From: an uncultured Campylobacterota bacterium
GTDB taxonomy: Bacteria > Campylobacterota > Campylobacteria > Campylobacterales > Sulfurovaceae
Length of the DNA: 64,000 bases
Direction: 5' to 3'
Assembly (NCBI GenBank): GCA_937141405.1
Contig: CAKZQQ010000005.1
Span: forward strand, 620,001 to 684,000
Shown here: in pieces, positions 18,065 to 26,562 of the stretch
Layout of the letters: the number at the start of each line of letters is the position of its first letter
How positions within the stretch are numbered: the first letter of the stretch is position 1
Notes under the pieces: generated by a model
Told to the model about the DNA's origin: nothing
Databases searched by the model: none
What the model saw: only the letters and a program-made list of their open reading frames with translations
Program-made: the position numbers and the translations under genes

Positions 18065-18117
18065 GAATATATTATAATGCAATATCCAACGAATATATTA
18101 TAAATATGTCATTTTGC
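18065..18117 (-). promoter_or_regulatory. mazF leader: 13-bp direct repeats and shared 16-nt element
   Basis: GAATATATTATAA occurs twice on the plus strand (18065-18077, 18091-18103), 26 bp apart and each containing the palindrome AATATATT. On the minus strand these supply TATAAT -10 sequences. GCAAAATGACATATTT, identical to the element before the R-M operon, covers 18102-18117 on the minus strand. The layout suggests an operator-controlled promoter. Confidence 0.5.
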
Positions 18118-18148
18118 CATATTGAGGTATGCTTATCACAACTCTATC

Positions 18149-19285
18149 TTACAACACAACCTCATAACGCGTACTTCTCCCGCTTGTGCCTGCAACCTGC
18201 TTGATGCATCCTTTATCGACAAGCTCTTTGATGTCTCTTGCAGCTGTCGCTTTACTCGTCTTTGTGATAGACAAATATTTCTTTGTACTAAGTCCTCCAT
18301 CAAAACCATCAACTCCTATATTGAGTATCTTGTTGAGTACTTTTATTTGTCTTTCATTGAGTTCTTTATCTCTGCATCTATCCCAAAATTTTGTCTTTTG
18401 GATGATGTATGTGATATTGTTTTGAGACAATAGCATCGCCTCATCAAACATATCCAAGTGCCACTCGAGCCAAGGAGTGATGTCATAATCTCTATTATAA
18501 AATAGATTCGTAGTGCGATCTAGTATCTTGTAGTACTCTTTTTTCTTTTTGTTGATTGCCGAAGAGAGAGAATAGAGTTTTGGCGTTCCCTTTGGAATAT
18601 GCAACGAGATGATATAATCCGCAATAGCTCTTGCAATCCTGCCGTTGCCATCTTCATAGGGGTGGATAATCACAAACCATAGATACGCGATGGCACTTTT
18701 TATATATGCATTGGTATCACTTTCATTACAATATCTCAAAAGTCTTGCGATATCATCAGCTATCAACGATGAAGGTGGGGCTTTATAGTGAACTTTCTCA
18801 TGACCTATGGCACCGGAAACCACCTCCATATCATCACTCTCTCTAAACGAAGCAACTCGAATCTTCTCAAGTGCATTAAATCTATTTTCAAAAAGACAAT
18901 TATGCCATCCATGAAGTCTATCTTCTGTGAGCGGTGATCTATTGGTAGCGCAATCTACAAGGATTTCCACCAAATTATCACTTTGATGTGTAGAGCTATC
19001 TTTTGAAGAATCAAAATTTGCATCAAGTTTTTTCAAAAGCGAATCCCTTACGCTCTGTCTTTGAAATATCTCCCCCTCTATCGCGGATGTGTTGATAGCC
19101 TCTTCTAAAAAAGTATCAATATTTATCAGTGCACTGTCATCTTGTGCTATCAACTTTGATATCCCCTCTAAGATTCCTCTATGATGTTCGATTTTTATAA
19201 GTCTATCAGTTAATTTTGAACTATCAAATCTAAAATGAGGATATACCTCGTGCTGCCATATCCATTTTTGTATATTTTTATCCAT
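18149..19285 (-). CDS. Fic-domain protein with DUF4172-like N-terminus and C-terminal winged helix
   Basis: This 378-residue protein starts at the ATG at 19285, which has a GGAGAT site; in-frame ATGs further upstream lack one. The N-terminus WIWQHEVYPHFRF matches DUF4172. The inhibitory motif TSAIEG (66-71, S/TxxxEG) precedes the Fic core, making it a class II, self-inhibited enzyme. The catalytic loop HPYEDGNGRIAR (208-219) is intact, so AMP transfer to a protein target is predicted. The C-terminal 70 residues (KYLSITKTSKATAARDIKEL) form a winged helix that could bind the repeats in front of the gene. It lies next to the R-M/MazF island. Confidence 0.9.
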   Translation of the reverse strand: MDKNIQKWIWQHEVYPHFRFDSSKLTDRLIKIEHHRGILEGISKLIAQDDSALINIDTFLEEAINTSAIEGEIFQRQSVRDSLLKKLDANFDSSKDSSTHQSDNLVEILVDCATNRSPLTEDRLHGWHNCLFENRFNALEKIRVASFRESDDMEVVSGAIGHEKVHYKAPPSSLIADDIARLLRYCNESDTNAYIKSAIAYLWFVIIHPYEDGNGRIARAIADYIISLHIPKGTPKLYSLSSAINKKKKEYYKILDRTTNLFYNRDYDITPWLEWHLDMFDEAMLLSQNNITYIIQKTKFWDRCRDKELNERQIKVLNKILNIGVDGFDGGLSTKKYLSITKTSKATAARDIKELVDKGCIKQVAGTSGRSTRYEVVL

Positions 19286-19295
19286 ATTTATCTCC

Positions 19296-19372
19296 ATGAG
19301 ACGATTAATTGTCTTAATCATATCATATTATGAGACGACTTGTCAAAATAATCACCTCATTTTATGAGACGA
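19296..19372 (-). promoter_or_regulatory. fic promoter with three operator-like repeats at 34-bp spacing
   Basis: ATGAGACGA occurs at 19296, 19330 and 19364 on the plus strand, exactly 34 bp apart. Units 2 and 3 also hold a reverse partner near the end (ATCACCTCA, ATCATCTCA), making imperfect inverted repeats. On the minus strand TTGACA (19341-19346) and TATGAT (19317-19322, 18-bp spacer) form the promoter. One repeat lies upstream of the -35, one between the boxes and one just after the -10. This geometry suits repression, probably by the winged helix of the Fic protein. Confidence 0.6.
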
Positions 19373-19616
19373 TTAGCATCTATTATCATCTCAATGCCCC
19401 TATTTTGGCTACCCCTTTAAATCTTTTTTTGTAGGTTTTTCTCCATTTACCATAGAGCCATCTAGCATATAACTTTTTACTGCGGGTGTCACCCTACTCT
19501 AAATTAAAATAAAGCAATCAAAACAGAACGCCGTAAAACAGTGCCTTATCATAAATATCAAATAATTATTTAGCTTAAAAATTATCAATATTTCTCACTC
19601 ATTTTTGTAAAAAATA
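19373..19616. other. intergenic region between fic and the reductase genes
   Basis: No gene can be supported here. A minus-strand frame of about 35 strongly basic residues runs over 19386-19493 without a normal start codon and may be a gene remnant. The rest is AT-rich leader for the downstream operon. Confidence 0.4.
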
Positions 19617-19645
19617 TTGCAATTTACACACTCTCTCGCTATAAT
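19617..19645 (+). promoter_or_regulatory. sigma-70 promoter of the activase-dehydratase operon
   Basis: TTGCAA (19617-19622), a 17-bp spacer and TATAAT (19640-19645) stand about 50 bp before the chosen ATG. The position rules out the longer reading frame that would begin at the -35 box. Confidence 0.7.
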
Positions 19646-19694
19646 ACCGAAAAATTTAGCTCTTCAAAATGCAAAGAAGCGTACAAAGAAAATA

Positions 19695-22600
19695 ATGCCA
19701 AAAAAATACACATTAGGTATTGATATCGGTTCCACAACAGTAAAATATGTTGTCTGTGATGAAAACTTTAGTATCGTAGCTAAGGCCTACACTCCACACG
19801 ATACCAAACAAGCATCAACACTGCTAAGACTTCTCGAAGAACTCTCGCAAACATACGGTGAACTGTATAGCAATATAGAAAAAGTTTACATAACAGGCTC
19901 AGGCGCTACCCGTATCGCCCCAACGATTAACGCGCGTTTCGTACAAGAGGTTAATGCCGTCGTTTTAGCAGTAGAGCATAACCATCCGGATGTACGTGCC
20001 GTCATAGAGCTCGGAGGACAAGATGCCAAAATCATGCATTTTAAACAAGATGAAAATGGCAAAAAATCCGTAATCACCTCTATGAATGATAAGTGTGCTT
20101 CGGGAACGGGTGCGACGATCGAGAAATGTACCATGAAAGTCGGTATGGAGAGTGAAGAGATCCAAAAACTTATATTTCAAACCGATACGCTCCATCATGT
20201 GGCTGCTAAGTGTGGGGTTTTTGCGGAAACAGACATCGTCAACCTTGTCAAAACCTCTGTGCCTCGTGAAGAGATCATGAACTCACTCGCTGATGCTATC
20301 GTCATGCAAAATCTCACAGTCCTTACTCGCGGGAACACACTGATGCCAAATGTACTCCTCCTTGGTGGACCCAATGCGTATCTACCGTTTTTACAAGAGT
20401 GTTGGCGTATGCGTATAGCTGAGATTTGGGATGAGCGCGACATAGCCTACGATAAACACAACATCAATCAACTCATCAATGTGCCCGAAAATGCGCAATA
20501 CTACGCAGCCTTAGGCGCAGTCATCTTTGGTGAAGGTGAAGCAAACAACGGCAAAGATTTTGCAGGGCTCACACAGCTCAAAACCCTCGTCGAATCAGGC
20601 GATATCGACGAAGACGACAATTGCGATACGCCTCTTGTTAAGAGCTCTGAAGAGCTACTGGCTTTTAAAGATACCTATGCGATCAAACCTTTCAAAACCC
20701 CTACACTTACCAAAAAAACAACTTGCTTTTTGGGGATAGACGGGGGCTCTACCTCCTCCAAAGCTGTGCTTTGCGATGAAGAGGGAAAATTGCTTCTTAA
20801 AGTCTATCAGCTCTCCAAAGGTAATCCTATCGTCGATACCTTGGAGCTTTTAGAGAAAATCGAAGCGCAAAATTCGCATGGTTTTTACGATATACAAGGT
20901 TTAGGTGTCACGGGATACGCTGCAGATGTGCTTGAGGGTGCGCTTAGGGCTGATGCAAATATCATCGAGACTATCGCCCATATGAAATCTGCACAAAAAA
21001 CTTTTGGAGAGAGCATCAATGTTATTTGCGACATTGGCGGACAAGACATCAAAGTGTTATTTATGGAAAACGGTATGATGAAAAACTTCCGTCTCTCCAA
21101 TCAATGCTCTGCGGGCAATGGTACTCTACTGCAATCTATGGCAAAACAGTTTGGCGTGCCTATGGAAGGGTTTGCCGATGTAGCTTTTGCCGCCAAAAAA
21201 GCACCTATGTTTAACTATGGGTGTGCCGTATTTTTAGATACCGATAGAGTCAACTTCCAAAAAGAGGGCTACAGCAAAGAAGAGCTTTTTGCAGGGATAT
21301 CTAAAGTACTACCGAAAAATGTATGGCAGTACGTTGTGCAAGCACCTAACCTTGGGGCATTTGGAAAACATTTTGTACTTCAAGGGGGCACGCAATACAA
21401 CCAAGCAGCGCTTAAAGCACAAGTAGACTACATCAAAGAGAAAGTGCCTGATGCCAAGATAGATATCCACCCACATCCTGGTGAAGCCGGAGCGTATGGC
21501 GCTGCACTTGAAGCCAAAGAGATAGTGATGCAAAGGGGCTATGCGACATTTTGCGGCATGAAAGAGGCATTGCAGATGACTTACACTTCCAAGACGGATG
21601 AGAGTACACGCTGTCACTTTTGCAACATCAAATGCTCGCGTACTTTTATCGATACACAAACGCCCTCATCTGAATCTGTGCGCTATATCGCCGGCTTCTC
21701 TTGCGAAGAGGGAACTGTGGAGTCACGTGAAGCACTCAAAGCATTGAAAAGCTCAAGAAAGGCATTGCAAAAAAGCATACCTAACCTTGTAAAAAAAGAG
21801 TCTATCGACCTCTTTGAATCTCACCATAAGATAACAGACAGACCTGATGCCTCGATGCGTATTCATGAGCAAAAAGTTAAAGTAACCCTAGGGGGCTGGG
21901 GACCTACCCTGCGCAAAGAGGTAAGCCGTCCTTTTCATCTCTCAAGTGCGCAAGATAAAGTCTACAGACATAATGTCAAAATAGCCATCCCAAAGGTACT
22001 CAATATCTACTCGCTAGCACCTTTTTTGCGTACCTATCTCGAGGCACTTGAAGTGGATAGTAAAAATATTATTTTCTCGGATTTTTCAAATGAAGATATG
22101 TTTTTAGAGGGTGCAAAATATGGCTCTGTCGACTCTTGTTATCCTGCAAAAGTAGCACAATCTCATGTCTATGCACTGCTCTATGAGAAAAAATTTGCTC
22201 GGATGAATTTTGAGTATCTCTGGTTTCCCTCAGTAACTGAGCTACCGGGTTACGTAGAGTATGTCACAGGGCAAACCTCTTGTCCTGTTATCTCAGGTAC
22301 GCCAAAAGTGATTTGGTCTGCATTTACTAAAGAGAAAAATCTTTTTGCACAAAAAAATATCGAGTATGTTGATGATGCGCTCAATTTTGACAACAAAAAA
22401 CTACTCAAAAAACAACTTTTTACTCAATGGAAAGAGAGGCTACGCATCACTGAAGATGAGAGCAACTGGGCTGTAGAGCAAGCTTGGAAAGCACTAGATA
22501 AAAATGATGAAAAGATCATGAAAGAGGGACGCACCATTTTAGATGAGGCTGTTGCAAATGATGAGATAGTTATCTTACTTTTGAGTCGTCCCTACCACTC

Positions 22601-23087
22601 TGATCCGGGGTTGAACCATGAAGTGCTTGACGAATTTCAATCCTTGGGCTACAAGACTCTTTCTATGCGTGCAATCCCCAAAGATGAAGCATATCTTTCG
22701 GATTATTTTGGCGAAGAGATCAAGGAGGGATATATAAAATCAGTCTATGATATTCGTGATGTATGGGCAGAAAACTATTCGACCAACTCTTCACAAAAAG
22801 TATGGGCGGCAAAATTTGCAGCACGACACCCCAATGTTGCAGTGCTTGATTTGAGCTCTTTCAAATGTGGGCATGATGCGCCTACATATGCAATCATCGA
22901 CAAAATATTGAGCGCTTCACATACGCCACACCTCACCTTGCACGATATCGATGCAAACAAACCCGGCGGGTCTATCAAAATACGCGTAAAAACTTTTGCT
23001 TATACTTTGGAGCAATACAAACAGAGCTTAACACCTAAAGGGGCCAAAAAACAATACAATAGCTACAAAAAAGGAGTTACGGCATGA
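19695..23087 (+). CDS. fused double-activase and HgdB-like component of an ATP-dependent iron-sulfur reductase (2-hydroxyacyl-CoA dehydratase / double-cubane family)
   Basis: This 1130-residue protein contains two ASKHA activase domains (about 5-285 and 344-612). Each has phosphate loops (GIDIGSTTVK, GIDGGSTSSK), a GGQD motif and both Fe-S cysteines: C134/C173 and C471/C510. In stand-alone HgdC-type activases two subunits share one [4Fe-4S] cluster, so the tandem could form that cluster within one chain. A CHFCNIKC motif (640-647) follows, then a DUF2229/HgdB-like region with further Cys (C815, C863). The product should use ATP to drive low-potential electrons to the partner encoded 4 bp overlapped downstream. 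The substrate is unknown. The start is taken at MPKKYTLG. Confidence 0.85.
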   Translation: MPKKYTLGIDIGSTTVKYVVCDENFSIVAKAYTPHDTKQASTLLRLLEELSQTYGELYSNIEKVYITGSGATRIAPTINARFVQEVNAVVLAVEHNHPDVRAVIELGGQDAKIMHFKQDENGKKSVITSMNDKCASGTGATIEKCTMKVGMESEEIQKLIFQTDTLHHVAAKCGVFAETDIVNLVKTSVPREEIMNSLADAIVMQNLTVLTRGNTLMPNVLLLGGPNAYLPFLQECWRMRIAEIWDERDIAYDKHNINQLINVPENAQYYAALGAVIFGEGEANNGKDFAGLTQLKTLVESGDIDEDDNCDTPLVKSSEELLAFKDTYAIKPFKTPTLTKKTTCFLGIDGGSTSSKAVLCDEEGKLLLKVYQLSKGNPIVDTLELLEKIEAQNSHGFYDIQGLGVTGYAADVLEGALRADANIIETIAHMKSAQKTFGESINVICDIGGQDIKVLFMENGMMKNFRLSNQCSAGNGTLLQSMAKQFGVPMEGFADVAFAAKKAPMFNYGCAVFLDTDRVNFQKEGYSKEELFAGISKVLPKNVWQYVVQAPNLGAFGKHFVLQGGTQYNQAALKAQVDYIKEKVPDAKIDIHPHPGEAGAYGAALEAKEIVMQRGYATFCGMKEALQMTYTSKTDESTRCHFCNIKCSRTFIDTQTPSSESVRYIAGFSCEEGTVESREALKALKSSRKALQKSIPNLVKKESIDLFESHHKITDRPDASMRIHEQKVKVTLGGWGPTLRKEVSRPFHLSSAQDKVYRHNVKIAIPKVLNIYSLAPFLRTYLEALEVDSKNIIFSDFSNEDMFLEGAKYGSVDSCYPAKVAQSHVYALLYEKKFARMNFEYLWFPSVTELPGYVEYVTGQTSCPVISGTPKVIWSAFTKEKNLFAQKNIEYVDDALNFDNKKLLKKQLFTQWKERLRITEDESNWAVEQAWKALDKNDEKIMKEGRTILDEAVANDEIVILLLSRPYHSDPGLNHEVLDEFQSLGYKTLSMRAIPKDEAYLSDYFGEEIKEGYIKSVYDIRDVWAENYSTNSSQKVWAAKFAARHPNVAVLDLSSFKCGHDAPTYAIIDKILSASHTPHLTLHDIDANKPGGSIKIRVKTFAYTLEQYKQSLTPKGAKKQYNSYKKGVTA

Positions 23088-24598
23088 ATAGTAAATGTAG
23101 CGCAATGAGCATGATTGAGAAAGATGCTACTCAATGCAATGCTCCAGAAAACAAGATAACACAATGGAGAGAGACGCCTACAAAAAAGATACTCTATGCT
23201 CCCAAAGAAGAGACGATGATCCTTTTAGGGGGACTCACTAACCTACAAGATAAACTTATAGAGACGGCTCTATGCTCGTTAAGTCCAAACTTTATCGCCC
23301 TTCCCAATCCAAATCTAGAATCATTTCAAAAAGGAAAAGCTTTTGGAAACAGAGGGCAGTGCAACCCTACCTATTTTACGGTAGGAAATCTTGTAAAATA
23401 TCTCCAAGAGTTGCGAGACAAGCAAGGACTCACTACAGAAGAGATAGTAAAAAAATATGCCCTTGTTACTGTAGGCGGGTGTGGTCCTTGTCGTTTTGGC
23501 ATGTACATTACTGAATACAAAAAAGCTTTACGCGATGCCGGCTTTGATGGTTTTCGCATCACCTCTATCGCTCAAAACAAAGGTATCTTTCAAGAGTCTG
23601 ATAAGGAAGAGGATATACTTGACCTCTCCCCGAAATTTTTTATCATTTTACTCAAAGCTATTATCATTGGTGACATTATCAACCTGCTAGGATATAAAAT
23701 GCGTCCCTACGAGATAGAAGCAGGCAGTGTCGATAAAGCGATGGAGGCATGCCGAGTTATAGTCTCAAAAGCTTTTGAGCAAAAAACAAACTTGCCTAAA
23801 GCGCTTTGGGATTGTCGTAAAGTGCTTAAAAAAGTAAAACTCAATCGCCTACAACCTAAAGCAAAGATATTGGTCATGGGTGAGTTTTGGGCTGCTATGA
23901 CAGAGGGGGACGGCAACTATAATCTTCATAGATTTTTAGAAGCTGAAGGAGCAGAATGTACGCCTCAACCTATCATCAACCGCCTGATGTTGACCTTTTG
24001 GGAGGCAGAATACAAACTCAAAAAAATAGAAACTTTGGCAGTAGAAAACGGCAAGAAGATAGACTTTAGTAATGTTAAAAGTCGCCTGCTCATCAAAATG
24101 GCCAAAATAGCAGTAAAAATACACTTTGGTATCTATGCAAAGGCGATTGGTCTTTATAACTATGAAATCCCGAATATGAAGAAATTGGCCACATTAGGAG
24201 AGCAATATTACACGCTTGATTGCGAAGGGGGAGAGGGGCATCTTGAGGTAGCACATCTCATCGAATCCGTAAAAGACAATCTATCGCATCTTACCATCTC
24301 AATCAAACCTTTTGGTTGCATGCCAAGTTCTGCCGTAAGTGATGGAGTACAGTCTCTTGTTACTAGCCATTACCCTTCAGCAAATTTTTTATCTATAGAG
24401 ACTTCCGGCGAAGGTGCCGCAAATTTCTACTCACGTGTACAGATGGCACTCTTCAAGGCAAAACAAGCAGCGATAGAGGAGTATGAGATACTCAACATAC
24501 CTCGAAACATTCCGCAAAAAGTGCACAACTATCTCTATCAGCCTCATAACAAAAAGACAGGTACGGCAGCACAATTGATTGCAAGCTTAAGAGACTAA
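23084..24598 (+). CDS. HgdB/double-cubane-like reductase component
   Basis: This 504-residue partner overlaps the activase stop by ATGA. It resembles the COG3581 class of 2-hydroxyglutaryl-CoA dehydratase-like proteins. Likely cluster ligands are C93 (RGQCNPTYF), C133 and C136 (GGCGPCRFG), C380 (LDCEGGEGH) and C412 (KPFGCMPSS). The N-terminal 25 residues hold extra Cys and look disordered. Related double-cubane proteins reduce small molecules at an [8Fe-9S] site; whether this one holds one or two cubanes cannot be read from sequence. No CoA-ester pathway genes are nearby, so a dehydratase role is not supported by context. Confidence 0.82.
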   Translation: MNSKCSAMSMIEKDATQCNAPENKITQWRETPTKKILYAPKEETMILLGGLTNLQDKLIETALCSLSPNFIALPNPNLESFQKGKAFGNRGQCNPTYFTVGNLVKYLQELRDKQGLTTEEIVKKYALVTVGGCGPCRFGMYITEYKKALRDAGFDGFRITSIAQNKGIFQESDKEEDILDLSPKFFIILLKAIIIGDIINLLGYKMRPYEIEAGSVDKAMEACRVIVSKAFEQKTNLPKALWDCRKVLKKVKLNRLQPKAKILVMGEFWAAMTEGDGNYNLHRFLEAEGAECTPQPIINRLMLTFWEAEYKLKKIETLAVENGKKIDFSNVKSRLLIKMAKIAVKIHFGIYAKAIGLYNYEIPNMKKLATLGEQYYTLDCEGGEGHLEVAHLIESVKDNLSHLTISIKPFGCMPSSAVSDGVQSLVTSHYPSANFLSIETSGEGAANFYSRVQMALFKAKQAAIEEYEILNIPRNIPQKVHNYLYQPHNKKTGTAAQLIASLRD

Positions 24599-24600
24599 AA

Positions 24601-24633
24601 AGTGCAGTTTTACTAAAAGATAAACTGCGCACT
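24601..24633 (+). terminator. hairpin after the reductase operon
   Basis: AGTGCAGTTT (24601-24610) pairs with AAACTGCGCACT (24622-24633) with a 2-nt bulge, 3 bp after the stop codon. No strong T-tract follows. It probably protects or ends the operon transcript. Confidence 0.5.
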
Positions 24634-24698
24634 TCTATCCAAGATGACATATCGTCAAAATATAGTAAACACAATCAACTCTATGCTACAATTACTCC

Positions 24699-25343
24699 AT
24701 GAATTGGAATGAAGTGATTGAGATTGAGCGCAATAAAGAGTATTTTAAAAAACTAAAAAGCACTATAGATGAGCGCTATGAAAACAGCACCGTTTATCCT
24801 CCTAAAGCAAAGATATTTAATGCCTTTGCAAAATGTGATTATGAGAGTCTCAAAGTCGTCATCCTAGGGCAAGACCCCTACCATGGAGCAGGACAAGCGC
24901 AAGGGCTCTGTTTCTCTACGCCTGCTTCCATCCCAAACCCACCCTCGATGCAAAATATCCTCAAAGAGATCACGAGTGACATAGGCGCATGCACGGTCAA
25001 AAACGGCGATCTCACTCCTTGGGCGCGCCAAGGCGTGCTCTTACTTAATGCGACGCTTAGTGTAGAAGCAAGCAAACCAAAATCACATTTTGGGCTTGGT
25101 TGGGAGATATTTACAGATAACATCATCCGTTATATCTCCGATAATTTTAACGGCATCGTTTTTCTGCTTTGGGGCTCACCTGCAATTGCCAAAAAGAGCC
25201 TCATCGATACTCACAGGCATCATATCCTCACTGCCCCGCATCCAAGCCCCCTCTCTGCGTATAGAGGATTTTTTGGATGTAAGCATTTTAGTAAAACTAA
25301 TGCGCTTCTTAAAGAGCAAGGGAAAACGCCTATCGCTTGGTAA
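24699..25343 (+). CDS. ung: uracil-DNA glycosylase, family 1
   Basis: The enzyme removes uracil from DNA at the start of base-excision repair. The 214-residue protein carries the water-activating motif GQDPYHG with D59, the uracil-recognition region GLCFSTP, and the minor-groove loop HPSPLSAYRGFFGCKHFS. The length and motif order are normal. It is expressed alone or with the CinA-type gene 45 bp downstream. Confidence 0.97.
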   Translation: MNWNEVIEIERNKEYFKKLKSTIDERYENSTVYPPKAKIFNAFAKCDYESLKVVILGQDPYHGAGQAQGLCFSTPASIPNPPSMQNILKEITSDIGACTVKNGDLTPWARQGVLLLNATLSVEASKPKSHFGLGWEIFTDNIIRYISDNFNGIVFLLWGSPAIAKKSLIDTHRHHILTAPHPSPLSAYRGFFGCKHFSKTNALLKEQGKTPIAW

Positions 25344-25388
25344 ATACTTTTCTTTACTAAAAAGAAATTTCTATGCTAAAATATCTCT

Positions 25389-25877
25389 ATGCAAAGAGAA
25401 GAACTCATAACCAAAATCATCGACGAGCTTAGAGCGCAAAATAAAACTATCTCCTTTGCGGAGAGTTGCACGGGTGGACTGCTCGCAAGTGAGTTCACAC
25501 GCATCGCGGGTGTCAGTGATGTACTCAAAGGCTCTATGGTCACCTACTCCAATGCTATCAAACACAAATGGCTCGGTGTTGATGATGCCGTGCTAGAAAG
25601 ATTTGGCGCAGTGAGCCACCAGTGTGTCGAACAGATGCTAAAAGGCATCCAAAAGGAAGCAGCAAGCGATATAGCCATAGCAATCTCAGGCATAGCAGGT
25701 CCCGGAGGTGGAAGTGCAGAAAAACCTGTCGGCACTGTTTATATAGGTATCCTTTTAGATGATACACTTGACATCAACCACTGCCTATTTAAAGGCACAA
25801 GAGGAGACATCCAAGAGGGCTCTGTAGATTTTGCACTTGAACTACTCAAAAAAGAGCTAAATATAAGCCTGATTTGA
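25389..25877 (+). CDS. pncC: CinA C-terminal-type nicotinamide-nucleotide amidase
   Basis: The 162-residue protein is the stand-alone CinA_C domain (PncC/YgaD), which deamidates NMN to nicotinate mononucleotide in pyridine nucleotide recycling. Diagnostic stretches are FAESCTGGLLASEFTRI, GSMVTYSNAIKHKWLGV and ISGIAGPGGGSAEKPVGTVY. The N-terminal molybdopterin-like domain of full CinA is absent, which is common. Confidence 0.92.
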   Translation: MQREELITKIIDELRAQNKTISFAESCTGGLLASEFTRIAGVSDVLKGSMVTYSNAIKHKWLGVDDAVLERFGAVSHQCVEQMLKGIQKEAASDIAIAISGIAGPGGGSAEKPVGTVYIGILLDDTLDINHCLFKGTRGDIQEGSVDFALELLKKELNISLI

Positions 25878-25889
25878 GGGCTATTTATC

Positions 25890-25918
25890 TTGACATATCA
25901 TAGTATATAAGCTATAAT
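25890..25918 (+). promoter_or_regulatory. promoter of the tRNA cluster
   Basis: TTGACA (25890-25895), a 17-bp spacer and TATAAT (25913-25918) form a perfect consensus promoter 19 bp before the first tRNA. Confidence 0.85.
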
Positions 25919-25937
25919 TCCGTCCACTTGTTTTGAA

Positions 25938-26013
25938 GTCTCGTTAGCTCAGTTGGTAGAGCATCTCACTTTTAATGAGGTGGCCCTAGGTTCGAATCCT
26001 AGACGGGACACCA
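25938..26013 (+). tRNA. tRNA-Lys(TTT)
   Basis: The 76-nt cloverleaf has acceptor GTCTCGT/ACGGGAC, loop CTTTTAA with anticodon TTT, T-arm GGTTCGAATCC and encoded CCA. It is identical to the copy at 26333. Confidence 0.97.
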
Positions 26014-26062
26014 TTGTTAGCTTTTTTTAAAGCAAGTATGAGATATAATCTCAACTCATTTT

Positions 26063-26138
26063 GGTCGCTTAGCTCAGTTGGTAGAGCGCTACCCTTACAA
26101 GGTAGATGTCATAAGTTCGAGTCTTATAGCGACCACCA
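26063..26138 (+). tRNA. tRNA-Val(TAC)
   Basis: The 76-nt cloverleaf has acceptor GGTCGCT/AGCGACC, loop CTTACAA with anticodon TAC, and encoded CCA. It is identical to the copy at 26563. Confidence 0.97.
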
Positions 26139-26160
26139 TAATTGTTGAATCTAATGTATT

Positions 26161-26219
26161 AGATTCTGAAACAAGTTCAGAATGACACATCGTCACCCTG
26201 GATTTATTTCAGGGTCTAT
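26161..26219 (+). repeat. REP-like palindromic pair, copy 1 (tRNA spacer)
   Basis: AGATTCTGAAACAAGTTCAG with flank AATGACA is followed, inverted, by GTCACCCTGGATTTATTTCA with flank GGGTCT. Each unit is itself palindromic (CTGAAACAAGTTCAG type). The two units face each other as in BIME elements. The same unit is inside the gene at 28912. Confidence 0.75.
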
Positions 26220-26249
26220 ATTTTTAGATGCTTGACACTGTTTTTATGC

Positions 26250-26326
26250 GCGGTGGTAGTTCAGTTGGTTAGAATACCTGCCTGTCACGCAGGGGGTCGC
26301 GAGTTCGAGCCTCGTCCACCGCGCCA
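26250..26326 (+). tRNA. tRNA-Asp(GTC)
   Basis: The 77-nt cloverleaf has acceptor GCGGTGG/CCACCGC, loop CTGTCAC with anticodon GTC, discriminator G and encoded CCA. Confidence 0.97.
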
Positions 26327-26332
26327 TTTTCT

Positions 26333-26408
26333 GTCTCGTTAGCTCAGTTGGTAGAGCATCTCACTTTTAATGAGGTGGCCCTAGGTTCGAATCCTAGACG
26401 GGACACCA
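26333..26408 (+). tRNA. tRNA-Lys(TTT), second copy
   Basis: Identical in all 76 positions to the tRNA-Lys at 25938. It starts only 6 bp after the tRNA-Asp CCA, so it is processed from the same transcript. Confidence 0.97.
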
Positions 26409-26477
26409 TTTATAAATACTGTTTTTAGCAGAAAAAATACAAACAAAGTTTGTCTATATGACTGTTAGGATCTAGAT

Positions 26478-26553
26478 GACCCTTTCATCTAGTGGCCAAG
26501 GATGTTGCGTTTTCAACGCAGACACAGAGGTTCAAATCCTCTAAGGGTCGCCA
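26478..26553 (+). tRNA. tRNA-Glu(TTC)
   Basis: The 76-nt cloverleaf has acceptor GACCCTT/AAGGGTC, anticodon stem TGCGT/ACGCA with a TTC anticodon, T-arm AGGTTCAAATCCT, discriminator G and encoded CCA. Confidence 0.96.
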
Positions 26554-26562
26554 ATAATAATA

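Noticed and set aside
13227-18117. Transposon with terminal inverted repeats and target-site duplication
   Set aside because: The 16-nt matches are inverted, but the outer flanks show no duplicated target and there is no transposase or integrase; shared promoter elements explain the pattern equally well.
19296-19372. CRISPR-like array
   Set aside because: Only three short (9-nt) repeats in 34-bp units, no long conserved repeat and no cas genes; the placement around promoter boxes fits operators.
19296-19372. The fic repeats contain GTCTC/GAGAC, the core site of Alw26I/Esp3I-type R-M systems, next to an R-M operon with a similar double methyltransferase
   Set aside because: The recognition sequence of this R-M system cannot be read from the protein, and a 5-bp match inside an operator is easily coincidence.
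19386-19493. Basic peptide of about 35 residues on the minus strand
   Set aside because: No ATG, GTG or TTG start in its frame and no recognised similarity; kept only as a possible remnant.
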